Source: Bacillota bacterium (GTDB taxonomy: Bacteria; Bacillota; UBA4882; UBA8346). From it: a stretch of 17,639 nt of DNA. The stretch lies in contig JAEYRX010000084.1 of NCBI GenBank assembly GCA_023435225.1, positions 1 through 17,639 of the forward strand. Direction: 5' to 3'. The position numbers and the translations under genes are program-made. Position 1 is the stretch's first letter, and the number at the start of each line of letters is the position of its first letter. Shown piece by piece: positions 1 through 7,882 of the stretch. The notes beneath the pieces were generated by a model. The model searched no databases. It was not told the origin of the DNA and was given only the letters and a program-made list of their open reading frames with translations.

Positions 1-11
1 TTACAGCTGTA

Positions 12-97
12 ATATGATGAAGTAAATACTAATCTAATATCATTTGCATTCGGCTTTAAGAATGCAAATCTTGGTTAAGAAATTTACTTCATCATAT
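12..97. repeat. Nested inverted repeat upstream of the trehalose gene
   Basis: A perfect 16-bp inverted repeat (12-27 with 82-97) encloses a second perfect 9-bp inverted repeat (42-50 with 61-69), giving a hairpin inside a hairpin over 86 bp. A separate 12-bp perfect palindrome sits at 1-12, at the window edge. Nothing here reads as a gene. There is no T-run after the outer arm, so it is not a simple terminator for a gene to the left. It could be a small palindromic mobile element or a structured 5' region of the gene that starts about 110 bp downstream. Both readings are inference. Confidence 0.7.
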
Positions 98-205
98 ATA
101 GTAACATATTTTAAATTTACAGAAAAATTTAACCAATTTAAAAGGTTTTTGCTTTCAAAAGGGAAATAATAAAAGAGAGACAATATTATCATGGAGGAAA
201 CTTCG

Positions 206-2449
206 ATGAACACTATACCTAAAAATTATACTAACCGACGGATTATTATTGTTTCCAATCGTTTGCCCGTTAGTATGTCTAAGAAAAATGATTCTCTGGA
301 GATCACTCCAAGTTCCGGTGGACTAGCCACCGGTTTAGCATCTTTCCACCATAATAATAACGGGCTGTGGATTGGATGGCCGGGGATAACTCCTACTAAT
401 GATCAGGAAAGACAGTCGCTTGAAAAAAGGCTGTTGAACGATTTTCACTGCTATCCTGTTTATTTATCAAACTTGGAACTTAAAAAATATTATAATGGAT
501 TTAGTAATAACACTATTTGGCCGTTATTTCATTATTTTCCGGCTCGCTGCACTTATGAAGCCACCGATTGGGAATTTTATCAAAAGGTTAACCGAAAATT
601 TGCCGAACGTTTATTGGAAGTAGCCCAACCTGACGACATCATTTGGATCCAAGATTATCATTTAATGCTCTTACCCGGAATGATCCGGGAGGCGCTACCG
701 GAAGCAACCATTGGATTCTTCCTCCATATTCCTTTCCCCTCGATGGAAGTATTCCGTTACTTGCCTTGGCGTAACGAGATCCTCCTGGGATTGCTGGGCG
801 CCGACTTAATTGGTTTTCATACTTATGATTATTCACGGCACTTTTTGAGTTGTGTCTTACGTCTTTTAGGGAAAGAACAAAACTACGGACAAATGGTGGT
901 TGGAAGCCGCTTGGTTTCCGTAGATACCTTCCCGATGGGTATTGATGCTAAGAAATTCGCTGAGGCGGTTAATGAAGCCCCAGTAAAAAAAGAAATGAAA
1001 CAACTTCACAATTCGTTAAAGACTGAAAAAATGATTCTATCAGTGGACCGCTTGGACTTCACCAAAGGAATCCCTGAACGGGTCAAAGCCTATGAACGTT
1101 TTTTGGAAAAACATCCGGAATGGCACGGTAAAATAACTTATATAATGCTCTGTGTGCCTTCCAGGGATAAAATCCACCAATACCAGTTACTAAAGAAAGA
1201 AATCGATGAATTAGTCGGTAAAATTAATGGTCGGATTAGTACCCCGGAGTGGTCTCCGATTCTTTATATGTATCGTTCGGTATCATTTGAAACTCTGATT
1301 AGTCTTTATTCAACAGCGAATTTAGCACTGGTTACTCCACTCCGGGACGGTATGAATTTGGTGTCCAAAGAATATTTAGCCTGCCAAAGCCGGACCAAAA
1401 AAGGAATGCTTATTTTGAGTGAAACTGCTGGTTCAGCCGCGGAGTTAGGTGAGGCTATCATCGTCAATCCAAATAATATTGATGCAATAGCAGAAGCTAT
1501 TGCCGAAGGCTTGTCTATCTCTGATGAAGATAAAATAACAGCTATTAATTTAATGGCCAACCGGATTAATCATTATAACGTTTTCCGCTGGGGTGAGGAT
1601 TTCATTGAGCATTTATTAACAATCAAAGAGAATCAGGAACAAAAACGCAAATTCCTCATCAAGGGCAAGTTAAACAATATATTGACCCAACAGTATCAAA
1701 TAGCGGGAAAAAGATTAATCTTTTTGGATTATGACGGTACTTTGGTTTCATTTGCTAAAAAACCGGAGTTGGCCCATCCTGATCCGGAATTACTCTCTAT
1801 TCTAACCGAATTAGCTAAAGACCCCGCCAACAAAGTAACGGTAATCAGCGGTCGGGACCGGGAATTCCTCTCCAAATGGTTGGCTAATACCGGCGTTGAT
1901 CTGGTAGCGGAACACGGCACCTGGATCAAAGAAGCCGGTTCTGATGAGTGGGAATTACAAGTTAGGGGTATAAATGATAACTGGAAGAAGACCATTTGTC
2001 CCATCATGGATATGTTTGCTGAGAGAACTCCGGGGTCGTTCGTAGAGGAAAAATCCTTCTCCCTGGTCTGGCATTACCGGAAAGCCGAGCCGGAATTGGG
2101 TTCCTTGAAGTCTAAGGAATTAATCGATGCCCTGCATGGTCACCTCACTGGAACCGGACTTCAGGTATTATTGGGAAATAAGGTGGTAGAAGTCAAACCA
2201 ACCGATATTCACAAAGGTAAAGGGGTCCTTCATTACCTGGGAAAAACTGATTTTTGGGACTTTATCCTGGGGATGGGGGATGACTATACCGATGAAGATA
2301 TCTTTGCCGTTCTACCGGAAAATGCTTGGAGCATTAAGATAGGGTATTCACCATTTACCAAAGCCCGCTATTACTTGGAATCGTCTCCGGCTGCCAGAGA
2401 ACTGTTGAAAACTTTGGCTACTGAAAAAGCGGTTGCCTGCCAAGCTTGA
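206..2449 (+). CDS. Bifunctional trehalose-6-phosphate synthase/phosphatase (GT20 + HAD fusion)
   Basis: The protein makes trehalose in two cytosolic steps: UDP-glucose plus glucose-6-phosphate to trehalose-6-phosphate, then dephosphorylation. Residues 1 to about 480 are a GT20 (OtsA-like) synthase with SNRLPV near the N-terminus, GGLATGL, WIGWPG, QDYHLMLLP, HIPFPS, VDRLDFTKGIPER and RDGMNLVSKEY. Residues about 500-735 are an OtsB-like HAD phosphatase: DYDGT with D508 and D510, VISGRD, and GDDYTDED at 691-698. At 747 aa it matches the summed length of separate OtsA and OtsB. I chose the ATG at 206 because GGAGG (193-197) lies 8 bases upstream. The in-frame ATG at 191 overlaps that ribosome binding site and has none of its own. 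The gene is convergent with recQ and apparently monocistronic. All catalytic motifs look intact. The likely role is osmo- or stress protection. Confidence 0.95.
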   Translation: MNTIPKNYTNRRIIIVSNRLPVSMSKKNDSLEITPSSGGLATGLASFHHNNNGLWIGWPGITPTNDQERQSLEKRLLNDFHCYPVYLSNLELKKYYNGFSNNTIWPLFHYFPARCTYEATDWEFYQKVNRKFAERLLEVAQPDDIIWIQDYHLMLLPGMIREALPEATIGFFLHIPFPSMEVFRYLPWRNEILLGLLGADLIGFHTYDYSRHFLSCVLRLLGKEQNYGQMVVGSRLVSVDTFPMGIDAKKFAEAVNEAPVKKEMKQLHNSLKTEKMILSVDRLDFTKGIPERVKAYERFLEKHPEWHGKITYIMLCVPSRDKIHQYQLLKKEIDELVGKINGRISTPEWSPILYMYRSVSFETLISLYSTANLALVTPLRDGMNLVSKEYLACQSRTKKGMLILSETAGSAAELGEAIIVNPNNIDAIAEAIAEGLSISDEDKITAINLMANRINHYNVFRWGEDFIEHLLTIKENQEQKRKFLIKGKLNNILTQQYQIAGKRLIFLDYDGTLVSFAKKPELAHPDPELLSILTELAKDPANKVTVISGRDREFLSKWLANTGVDLVAEHGTWIKEAGSDEWELQVRGINDNWKKTICPIMDMFAERTPGSFVEEKSFSLVWHYRKAEPELGSLKSKELIDALHGHLTGTGLQVLLGNKVVEVKPTDIHKGKGVLHYLGKTDFWDFILGMGDDYTDEDIFAVLPENAWSIKIGYSPFTKARYYLESSPAARELLKTLATEKAVACQA

Positions 2450-2473
2450 GATAATCAGATAGATGTCTGAAGA

Positions 2474-4612
2474 TTAAATCTTCTCATGCTTGCAAAGTAC
2501 GGCTCTAATTTGATTATAACTAATATCTTCCGGTAAAGCTTCTTTAAGCGGCTTTAGCTTTCCGGTTCCAAGTCTGGCATATTGCTCTAAGATAAGTGTT
2601 TCGAGCTCGGGTAAAATTAAAGAATCCCAATTTACCAGGTATCCCTCATTATGAGAACGAATTAGATGGTTAATAACGGTTTGTTCTGTTATATCGCGTT
2701 CCTTGGCTATTACTTCCACAGGAGCTCCTTCAGCATAACGGTTATAACTGATAATATGACTGGCCGGTTCTTCTTTAGCCGGTCTTTTTTTTATATTAAA
2801 CGGTTTTTCAATCTCCTCACCCGGGCCGGCTTGAACCCCTTGCCCAGCCAGGTGTTTTTTGATGGCATTAATGAATAATGAGCCATACCGTTCCAGTTTT
2901 GCTTCTCCTACTCCTTTGATGGTCCGCATGGCTTTACTATCCATTGGAGTGTATTTTGCCATTTCATGCAAAGTACTATCGGCAAAAATAATATATGGAG
3001 GAACCTCTTCAGCGGCGGCAATCTCCCTTCGCAGTTTGCGCAGGGTTTCAAAGAGGGAACTATCAGCTTGAATCTTTGTTTTACGCCGGATAATTCTTTG
3101 GTGAACCTTTGCTTCGTTTTTAAGGACTGCGTAAGCTTTTGGGTGCAATTTCAAAACCGGATATTTTCCTTGGGTTAAATATAAGTATTCCTCGGCCACC
3201 AATGAATTAATGAGATCCTTCAGATCAGCCAATGGAACATCTTTCATCAATCCATAAGTAGGTAGTTTATCAAATTGCAGTTGTAAAATTCTTTTCCCGG
3301 CAGAACCTTTCAATACTTCGGCTACCATTGCCACTCCAAATTGTTCCCGCATCCTGAAGATACAAGAAAAAATCTTCTGAGCTTCCAAAGTAATATCGGT
3401 CAGTTCAGTCTGATCGTTGCAATTACCGCAATTTCCGCAATGTTCGCTGATGGTATCTTCTCCGAAATATTCAAGGATAAACCGGCGTAAACATCTTGGT
3501 GAATGGGCATAATCCACCATTATTTGCAGTTTTTTATATTCATTCTGTTTCCTGACCGGCGACAATACGGTCTGTTCTATAAGGAATTTTTGGATAACTA
3601 TATCTTGCGCGGCAAACAGTAACATACATTCACTTGGTTCACCGTCCCGGCCGGCCCGGCCGGCTTCCTGATAGTATGATTCCATGTTTTTAGGAAGATT
3701 GTAATGAATCACATACCGGACATTCGATTTATCTATTCCCATACCAAACGCATTAGTAGCCACCATAATCTTATAATCATCATATAAAAAAGCTTCCTGA
3801 CTTTTATTCCGTTCATTATCAGTCAAGCCGGCATGATACTTACCGACCGAGTAACCTTTTTTACTCAATAACAAATGCAATTGGTCAACTTCTTTCCGGG
3901 TGGCGGCATAAATAATCCCGGAATGGCCTTGCTTATCCTCCAAATATTTTAGTACAAATTCCTTTTTATTTTCACCCCGGACTACCGAGAAGGATAAATT
4001 CTCCCGGTTAAATCCGGTTACAAAGATCTGCGGGTTTTGCAAAGATAAAAGTTTTACAATATCCCCTCTTACTTCCTCGGTAGCGGTTGCCGTAAAAGCT
4101 GCAATTACCGGACGTTTTGATAGTTGATTAATAAACGGGCCGATCCGGCGGTAACTAGGTCTAAAGTCATGTCCCCATTGGGAAACGCAATGGGATTCAT
4201 CAATAGCCATAAAGTTAATTTCCAGTGACTCCACTAATTCTAAAAAAGAATCCACCTCTAATCTTTCCGGCGCAACATATAGCAACCGGTACTGACCAGT
4301 CCTGGCTTTATTAATTCGTTCCATAACTTCACGATGGTTAAGAGAACTATTGATAAAGGTAGCCGCTATCCCCAGACTGTTCAAGGAATCAATCTGGTCT
4401 TTCATCAACGAAATAAGCGGAGAAATAACTAGCGTAACTCCCGGATATAATAAAGCTGGAATTTGGAAACAGATGGATTTCCCGGCGCCGGTAGGCATAA
4501 TGGCAAATGTATCATTTCTAGCCAAAATGCTCGTAATAATCTTAGCTTGTCCTTCCCGAAAAATCGTATATCCATAATATTTTTTTAAAATCTGTTCCGC
4601 CTGTTCCAGCAT
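2474..4612 (-). CDS. recQ: ATP-dependent DNA helicase RecQ with C-terminal HTH domain
   Basis: A 3'-5' superfamily 2 DNA helicase of recombination and replication-fork repair. Visible motifs are Walker A TGAGKS at 41-46 (K45), DESH at 138-141 followed by the RecQ-specific aromatic loop CVSQWGHDFRPSYRRI, TATAT near 174-178, NAFGMGIDKSNVRYV near 287-301 and motif VI QEAGRAGRDG at 315-324. The RecQ zinc site is C374, C392, C395, C398. A winged-helix RQC region follows (about 400-500), then HRDC (about 516-590). After HRDC come about 120 more residues, of which about 617-705 resemble the HTH_40-type helix-turn-helix found at the end of some RecQ proteins; E. coli RecQ (609 aa) lacks it. ATG at 4612 is preceded by GGAG. 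It is convergent with the trehalose gene across a 24-bp gap. All signature residues are present, so it should be active. Confidence 0.96.
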   Translation of the reverse strand: MLEQAEQILKKYYGYTIFREGQAKIITSILARNDTFAIMPTGAGKSICFQIPALLYPGVTLVISPLISLMKDQIDSLNSLGIAATFINSSLNHREVMERINKARTGQYRLLYVAPERLEVDSFLELVESLEINFMAIDESHCVSQWGHDFRPSYRRIGPFINQLSKRPVIAAFTATATEEVRGDIVKLLSLQNPQIFVTGFNRENLSFSVVRGENKKEFVLKYLEDKQGHSGIIYAATRKEVDQLHLLLSKKGYSVGKYHAGLTDNERNKSQEAFLYDDYKIMVATNAFGMGIDKSNVRYVIHYNLPKNMESYYQEAGRAGRDGEPSECMLLFAAQDIVIQKFLIEQTVLSPVRKQNEYKKLQIMVDYAHSPRCLRRFILEYFGEDTISEHCGNCGNCNDQTELTDITLEAQKIFSCIFRMREQFGVAMVAEVLKGSAGKRILQLQFDKLPTYGLMKDVPLADLKDLINSLVAEEYLYLTQGKYPVLKLHPKAYAVLKNEAKVHQRIIRRKTKIQADSSLFETLRKLRREIAAAEEVPPYIIFADSTLHEMAKYTPMDSKAMRTIKGVGEAKLERYGSLFINAIKKHLAGQGVQAGPGEEIEKPFNIKKRPAKEEPASHIISYNRYAEGAPVEVIAKERDITEQTVINHLIRSHNEGYLVNWDSLILPELETLILEQYARLGTGKLKPLKEALPEDISYNQIRAVLCKHEKI

Positions 4613-4790
4613 AACTTCTCCGTTTATTAGATAATTTTTGGAAATTACAATCTTATTCTATCATATTTTTGAAGGAATTTAATGATATAATATTACTACT
4701 TTTTTCAGCGCAGATATTCAGATTGAAATTAAAGTGAACTCTATCAATTAAATTTGGATTTTTCGTGTATTTCGTGGTTAAGAATTATTA

Positions 4791-4896
4791 TTAAGGAGGC
4801 GCTGATTAATCCGATTTTGTGCGAGCAAATATGCGGCATTAGGCATTTTGCGAAGCACAAAATTGTCACTTATTCAATTAATCAGCACTTCCTTAA
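4791..4896. repeat. 106-bp nested palindromic element, copy 1
   Basis: The outer arms are 20 bp (4791-4810 with 4877-4896, two mismatches, both G:T type). Inside lies a second stem (4812-4822 with 4855-4865) and an imperfect innermost stem (4825-4834 with 4843-4851), so the whole unit folds into one long rod. An almost identical copy, also 106 bp, is at 7530-7635; 98 of 106 positions match. No ORF fits in it. Both copies begin TTAAG, end TTAA, and are followed by GTA. Copy 1 ends 13 bases before the ppiB ribosome binding site, so it lies in that gene's leader or promoter region. The rest of the 4613-4924 gap is AT-rich and holds a TATAAT at 4686-4691 without a convincing -35 box. Confidence 0.9.
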
Positions 4897-4908
4897 GTAA
4901 AAATATTT

Positions 4909-4927
4909 AAGGAGGCATTCTTAATTG
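4909..4927 (+). promoter_or_regulatory. Ribosome binding site fixing the TTG start of ppiB
   Basis: AAGGAGG at 4909-4915 is a near-perfect Shine-Dalgarno sequence, placed 9 bases before the TTG at 4925. It decides the start in favour of TTG over the later ATG. The site directly follows the end of the 106-bp palindromic element, whose own left arm also contains AAGGAGG (4793-4799). Confidence 0.8.
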
Positions 4928-5452
4928 GTTACTGAAAAACAAAACGGCAATCCTCTTATTACCATGGAAACATCCATGGGAAAAATCCGGCTGGAACTAT
5001 TTCCGGAAAAAGCTCCCTTAACTGTAGCAAGTTTTTTACAGTATGTTGATTCACAGTTTTACCAAAACACGATATTTCACCGGGTTATTCCGGGGTTTAT
5101 GATCCAGGGTGGTGGTTTTACCGAAGGGATGGAACAAAAAGAAACTTTACCTCCGGTTAAAAATGAAGCTGATAACGGGCTTTCCAATAATCGGGGCACA
5201 TTGGCCATGGCCCGGACTCAAGTAATCGACAGCGCTACTTCCCAGTTTTTCATTAACCTGGTTGATAACGACTTTTTGAATCATCAAGACGAAAGCGTTC
5301 AGGGTTATGGTTATTGCGTTTTTGGACACGTTATTGAAGGAATGGAAGTAGTTGATCAAATTGCCAATGTTCCAACCGGAAATGTCAGCTATTTTCAAAA
5401 CGTACCGGAAATGAATATAACCATACTTAAAGTTTATAGGGAAAATATTTAG
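4925..5452 (+). CDS. ppiB: Cyclophilin-type peptidyl-prolyl cis-trans isomerase (PpiB-like)
   Basis: A cytosolic cyclophilin that catalyses cis-trans isomerisation of proline peptide bonds. The 175-aa protein has no signal peptide and carries the complete single-domain cyclophilin fold: FYQNTIFHRVIPGFMIQGGG with the catalytic-loop Arg and Gln, then GTLAMARTQ, ATSQFFINLVDNDFLN, and GYGYCVFGHVIEGMEVVDQI. From memory these stretches are close to E. coli PpiB (164 aa), more so than to many Gram-positive cyclophilins; that is recall, not a search. The start is TTG at 4925, supported by AAGGAGG at 4909-4915 with a 9-base spacer. The next in-frame ATG (4964) would cut into the first strand and lacks such a site. 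It follows palindromic element copy 1 and is convergent with the small gene at 5526-5864. Confidence 0.95.
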   Translation: MVTEKQNGNPLITMETSMGKIRLELFPEKAPLTVASFLQYVDSQFYQNTIFHRVIPGFMIQGGGFTEGMEQKETLPPVKNEADNGLSNNRGTLAMARTQVIDSATSQFFINLVDNDFLNHQDESVQGYGYCVFGHVIEGMEVVDQIANVPTGNVSYFQNVPEMNITILKVYRENI

Positions 5453-5459
5453 TAAATCT

Positions 5460-5496
5460 AATGCCCTCTCTTTTATATCCAAAAGGAGAGGGCATT
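5460..5496. terminator. Hairpin between convergent ppiB and the gene at 5526-5864
   Basis: A strong stem of about 15 bp with one bulged base: AATGCCCTCTC plus TTTT on the left, AAAAGGAGAGGGCATT on the right, 6-base loop. It starts 8 bases after the ppiB stop codon. There is no clean T-run on either strand, so it is not a textbook intrinsic terminator. It probably ends or stabilises both convergent transcripts. Confidence 0.55.
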
Positions 5497-5525
5497 GTAA
5501 AAAGAAATTTATGAATTAGACTTAC

Positions 5526-5864
5526 TTACCAAATCTGAATCCCTTCGCGCTTAACTTCCATATATAAAGTCTGGCCTGCCCAAACTTCCCAAGTGTCCCG
5601 GTCAAATACTAAAATATTAAAGTTAGTATTATAAGTCCGGTTGATTGAAGCCACTAGTTCCATCATGGCTTGTTTTTGTTGGGAAACAACCGGTTTATCG
5701 GTCAATGCTAATAAATCCGGGTAAGTTCCGTCAATCGGCACACTTTTTACTCCTGATCCAAATGCTACAATCTCCTCTACTCCATAATCCGCAATCAGGC
5801 TTTTTTGGAGCGCCGACAAGGCCAATTTTTCATTACTGGAGATTAACAAATTCTCGATGCTCAT
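5526..5864 (-). CDS. Small nucleotidyltransferase-fold (MNT-like) protein with degenerate active site
   Basis: A 112-aa protein resembling the minimal nucleotidyltransferase (MNT) family of the polymerase beta superfamily. The mark is VAFGSGVKS (about 33-41, G36-S37) followed about a dozen residues later by TYPDLLAL (47-54), placed like the family pattern GS-x-x-x-G ... SDxDLLV. The C-terminus VKREGIQIW matches the usual IxREGxxLY ending. The first metal-binding Asp of SDxD appears replaced (TYPD), leaving only D50, so transferase activity is doubtful. MNT proteins often pair with a HEPN toxin, but no HEPN gene adjoins it; rmuC lies upstream behind its own terminator. ATG at 5864 has AGGAGG 7 bases upstream. 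Fold assignment is moderate, function unknown. Confidence 0.6.
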   Translation of the reverse strand: MSIENLLISSNEKLALSALQKSLIADYGVEEIVAFGSGVKSVPIDGTYPDLLALTDKPVVSQQKQAMMELVASINRTYNTNFNILVFDRDTWEVWAGQTLYMEVKREGIQIW

Positions 5865-5977
5865 AATATACCTCCTAATATAAAACTTAGTCTGTGAAAC
5901 ATTTAAGATTTACAAAAACCCAGTTATAACAGTATCAAATATTTGTAATCGAAGACTACTAGCTAATTACTTTTTTG

Positions 5978-6083
5978 CCTATTACTCCGGTGATTAAACA
6001 TATCGATTTTCCTAACGGAAAACGCTGACTTTAGAGCGTTTTCCGTTAGGCTTGTTTCTATTATTAATCACCGGAGCAATAGC
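5978..6083. repeat. 106-bp nested palindrome with a perfect 16-bp inner stem
   Basis: The outer arms are 20 bp (5978-5997 with 6064-6083, 18 of 20 paired; core CTCCGGTGATTAA). Inside is a perfect 16-bp stem (6011-6026 with 6035-6050) with an 8-base loop. Total length is 106 bp, the same as the unrelated-looking elements at 4791 and 7530, but the sequence is different. There is no T-run, and the unit lies more than 100 bp from either neighbouring stop or start. The rest of the 5865-6215 gap holds only the rmuC terminator and AT-rich sequence. Confidence 0.88.
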
Positions 6084-6135
6084 GCCTTTACCTACCTCTC
6101 AGTTCCAGTAATTTTATAATTCTTAATTCGTGGTC

Positions 6136-6163
6136 AAAAGAAAAAAACCTCCTTAAGAGGTTA
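6136..6163 (-). terminator. Rho-independent terminator of rmuC
   Basis: Read on the minus strand: a 6-bp stem (AACCTC / GAGGTT, 6157-6162 with 6146-6151), a 5-base loop, then seven T (6147 down to 6141). It lies about 55 bases past the rmuC stop codon and separates rmuC from the gene at 5526-5864. Confidence 0.75.
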
Positions 6164-6215
6164 TATATACCAGCAATTCCCGATAATTACAATTTAACTA
6201 AATGGTTATTTCGGC

Positions 6216-7487
6216 TTACCCAATCCCGCTGCAATCTGCTTCTTCTTGAGTTTCTGATTCACCAATCAGCTCTACTGCTTCAGAAGTAGGCAATTCTTGA
6301 ACCTGCTTTAATTTCCGTTCAATATTCCGGGATTTTTGAGCTGCATCTACAATTGTATTACTGGCTTCCTGCAGTTTCTTATGGGTCTTTTCCAGGATAT
6401 CGCCGAATTTGCCAAATTCGGTTTTTACTGCCCCTAGTAAGTTCCAGACCTCACTGGAACGCTTCTGGATCGCCAACGTCCGGAAGCCTATTTGTAAGCT
6501 GTTTAAAAAAGCGGCTAAAGTTGTCGGTCCGGTAACGGCAACCCGGTATTCCCGTTGTAAGAGCTCAACCAAACCCGGACGTCGTAAAACCTCTGCAAAG
6601 AGTCCCTCTATCGGTAAAAACATAATTCCAAAGTCGGTGGTATTCGGCGGATCGATATATTTCTCCTTGATATCCTTGGCTTCGGATTTTATCCTGATTT
6701 CCAGCTGCTTACCCAGTTCTTCAATTAAAACCGGGTTTGCCTGTTCCTGGGCTTCTATTAGCTTTTGATAATCTTCTTGTGGAAACTTAGCATCGATCGG
6801 CAGCCAAACTCCCTCCGGCAGTTTAATGGCAAACTCCACTCGATCATTACTGCCTTTTCGGGTAATTACATTTTTTGCATATTGTTCCAAGGTCAAAATC
6901 TGCTCCAGAAGATTTCCCAGCTGAATCTCGCCCCAGGTTCCTCTGGTTTTCACATTAGTTAATACTTTTTTGAGATCACCTACCCCTGAAGCCAGGGTTT
7001 GCATCTCACCCAGGCCTTTATGAACCAATTCCAACCTTTCACTAACCAGTTTAAATGATTCTCCCAGCCGCTTTTCCAAGGTATCATGCAACTTTTCATC
7101 AACCGTTGCCCGCATCTGATCAAGCTTTTTGGCATTATCCTCTTGAAGTAGCCGGAGTTTTTCCTCAACCGTCTGCCTCATCTTTTCCAGTTTTTCCTCA
7201 TTAGTTTTTGAAGAGCTTTCCAATCTGGATAAGAGCATATCACTAATCATTTTAAACGAATTACTTATTTCTTCCCTGGATAACTTGGCATTAGCCCCAG
7301 ACTCTTCACGATTCTTGGCTAATTCCTCCCGCATCGCCCGCTCGTTTTTTTCCAAACCCTTTTCAAAGGTATCCAAGCGTAATTCCAACTGATAGTCTTT
7401 TCCTTTGGCGTGGCGGCTTATTAGAAATAACAGAAGAACCGTGTTAAGTGTCATAAGTATTACTAACGCCAGTAAAATGTAATTCAT
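6216..7487 (-). CDS. rmuC: RmuC family DNA recombination protein
   Basis: A predicted nuclease-like protein of the RmuC family, linked in E. coli to suppression of rearrangements at inverted repeats. The N-terminus is one membrane-spanning helix (about residues 3-24), followed by a long charged coiled coil (about 30-170) with a repeated K-L-x-x-M-R-x-T-V-x-E-K-L pattern. The conserved RmuC domain starts at RGTWGEIQLGNLLEQIL (182-198) and includes LPIDAKFP, IMFLPIEGLFAEVL, and VAVTGPTTLAAFLNSLQIGF. Length 423 aa is near the family norm (E. coli 475). I start at ATG 7487, which has a G-rich site (GGGGGTGGG) just upstream; the GTG at 7520 lacks one. Palindromic element copy 2 ends 42 bases upstream of the start. 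Its reported connection with inverted-repeat recombination is notable beside so many inverted repeats, but that link is speculation. Confidence 0.93.
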   Translation of the reverse strand: MNYILLALVILMTLNTVLLLFLISRHAKGKDYQLELRLDTFEKGLEKNERAMREELAKNREESGANAKLSREEISNSFKMISDMLLSRLESSSKTNEEKLEKMRQTVEEKLRLLQEDNAKKLDQMRATVDEKLHDTLEKRLGESFKLVSERLELVHKGLGEMQTLASGVGDLKKVLTNVKTRGTWGEIQLGNLLEQILTLEQYAKNVITRKGSNDRVEFAIKLPEGVWLPIDAKFPQEDYQKLIEAQEQANPVLIEELGKQLEIRIKSEAKDIKEKYIDPPNTTDFGIMFLPIEGLFAEVLRRPGLVELLQREYRVAVTGPTTLAAFLNSLQIGFRTLAIQKRSSEVWNLLGAVKTEFGKFGDILEKTHKKLQEASNTIVDAAQKSRNIERKLKQVQELPTSEAVELIGESETQEEADCSGIG

Positions 7488-7529
7488 ATACCCACCCCCA
7501 GCTAAAGCAGAAAATACCACTACTTTTAT

Positions 7530-7635
7530 TTAAGAAAGCGCTGATTAATCCGATTTTGCGCGAGCAAATATGCGGTATTAGGCATTTTGCGAAGCATAAA
7601 ATCGTCACTTATTCAATTAATCAGCGCTTCTTTAA
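7530..7635. repeat. 106-bp nested palindromic element, copy 2
   Basis: The second copy of the element at 4791-4896, in the same orientation. Eight positions differ and all eight are transitions. Five of the seven changes in stems keep or improve pairing (for example G:U to A:U, C·A to C:G). Outer arms are 7530-7549 and 7616-7635. It lies directly upstream of rmuC, so any rmuC promoter is within or beyond it. Confidence 0.9.
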
Positions 7636-7650
7636 GTATAGTTGAATCAT

Positions 7651-7758
7651 TTAACTGATAATCTCATATCTCTGGATTTTCATATTATTCGTTACAGATT
7701 TAATTATCCCTTGTGCAAATGCATTGATGCTACTTAATTCAGCTCCTAGAACTTTTTC
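7651..7758 (-). pseudogene. Possible 3' remnant of a lost gene
   Basis: The minus strand is open for 35 codons and has a protein-like composition (ends ...NMKIQRYEIIS), but it has no start codon near its 5' end and no ribosome binding site. It may be the tail of a gene destroyed by insertion or deletion next to palindromic element copy 2. I do not recognise the family, and a chance open frame is quite possible. The rest of 7640-7860 shows nothing I can name. Confidence 0.2.
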
Positions 7759-7831
7759 TTATTCAATAGTCTAAAAAATAAAAAACGATTCACCCCTTCA
7801 AGAGTAAAAATATATACTATTCAAGTGTGGT

Positions 7832-7837
7832 TATAAT
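7832..7837 (+). promoter_or_regulatory. Possible -10 box for the zinc-ribbon microgene
   Basis: A perfect TATAAT lies 30 bases before the ribosome binding site of the small gene at 7883. No good -35 hexamer is found at the right distance, and no TG extension is present. A second TATAAT at 7854-7859 is too close to the ribosome binding site to be useful. Confidence 0.3.
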
Positions 7838-7882
7838 AAATGAGGTTATTACTTATAATTCCTATTAGGAGGAATTTAATTA

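Noticed and set aside
2469..2483. 6-bp hairpin GAAGAT/ATCTTC between the trehalose gene and recQ
   Set aside because: The stem is AT-rich with a 3-base loop, overlaps the recQ stop codon and has no T-run; too weak to call a terminator.
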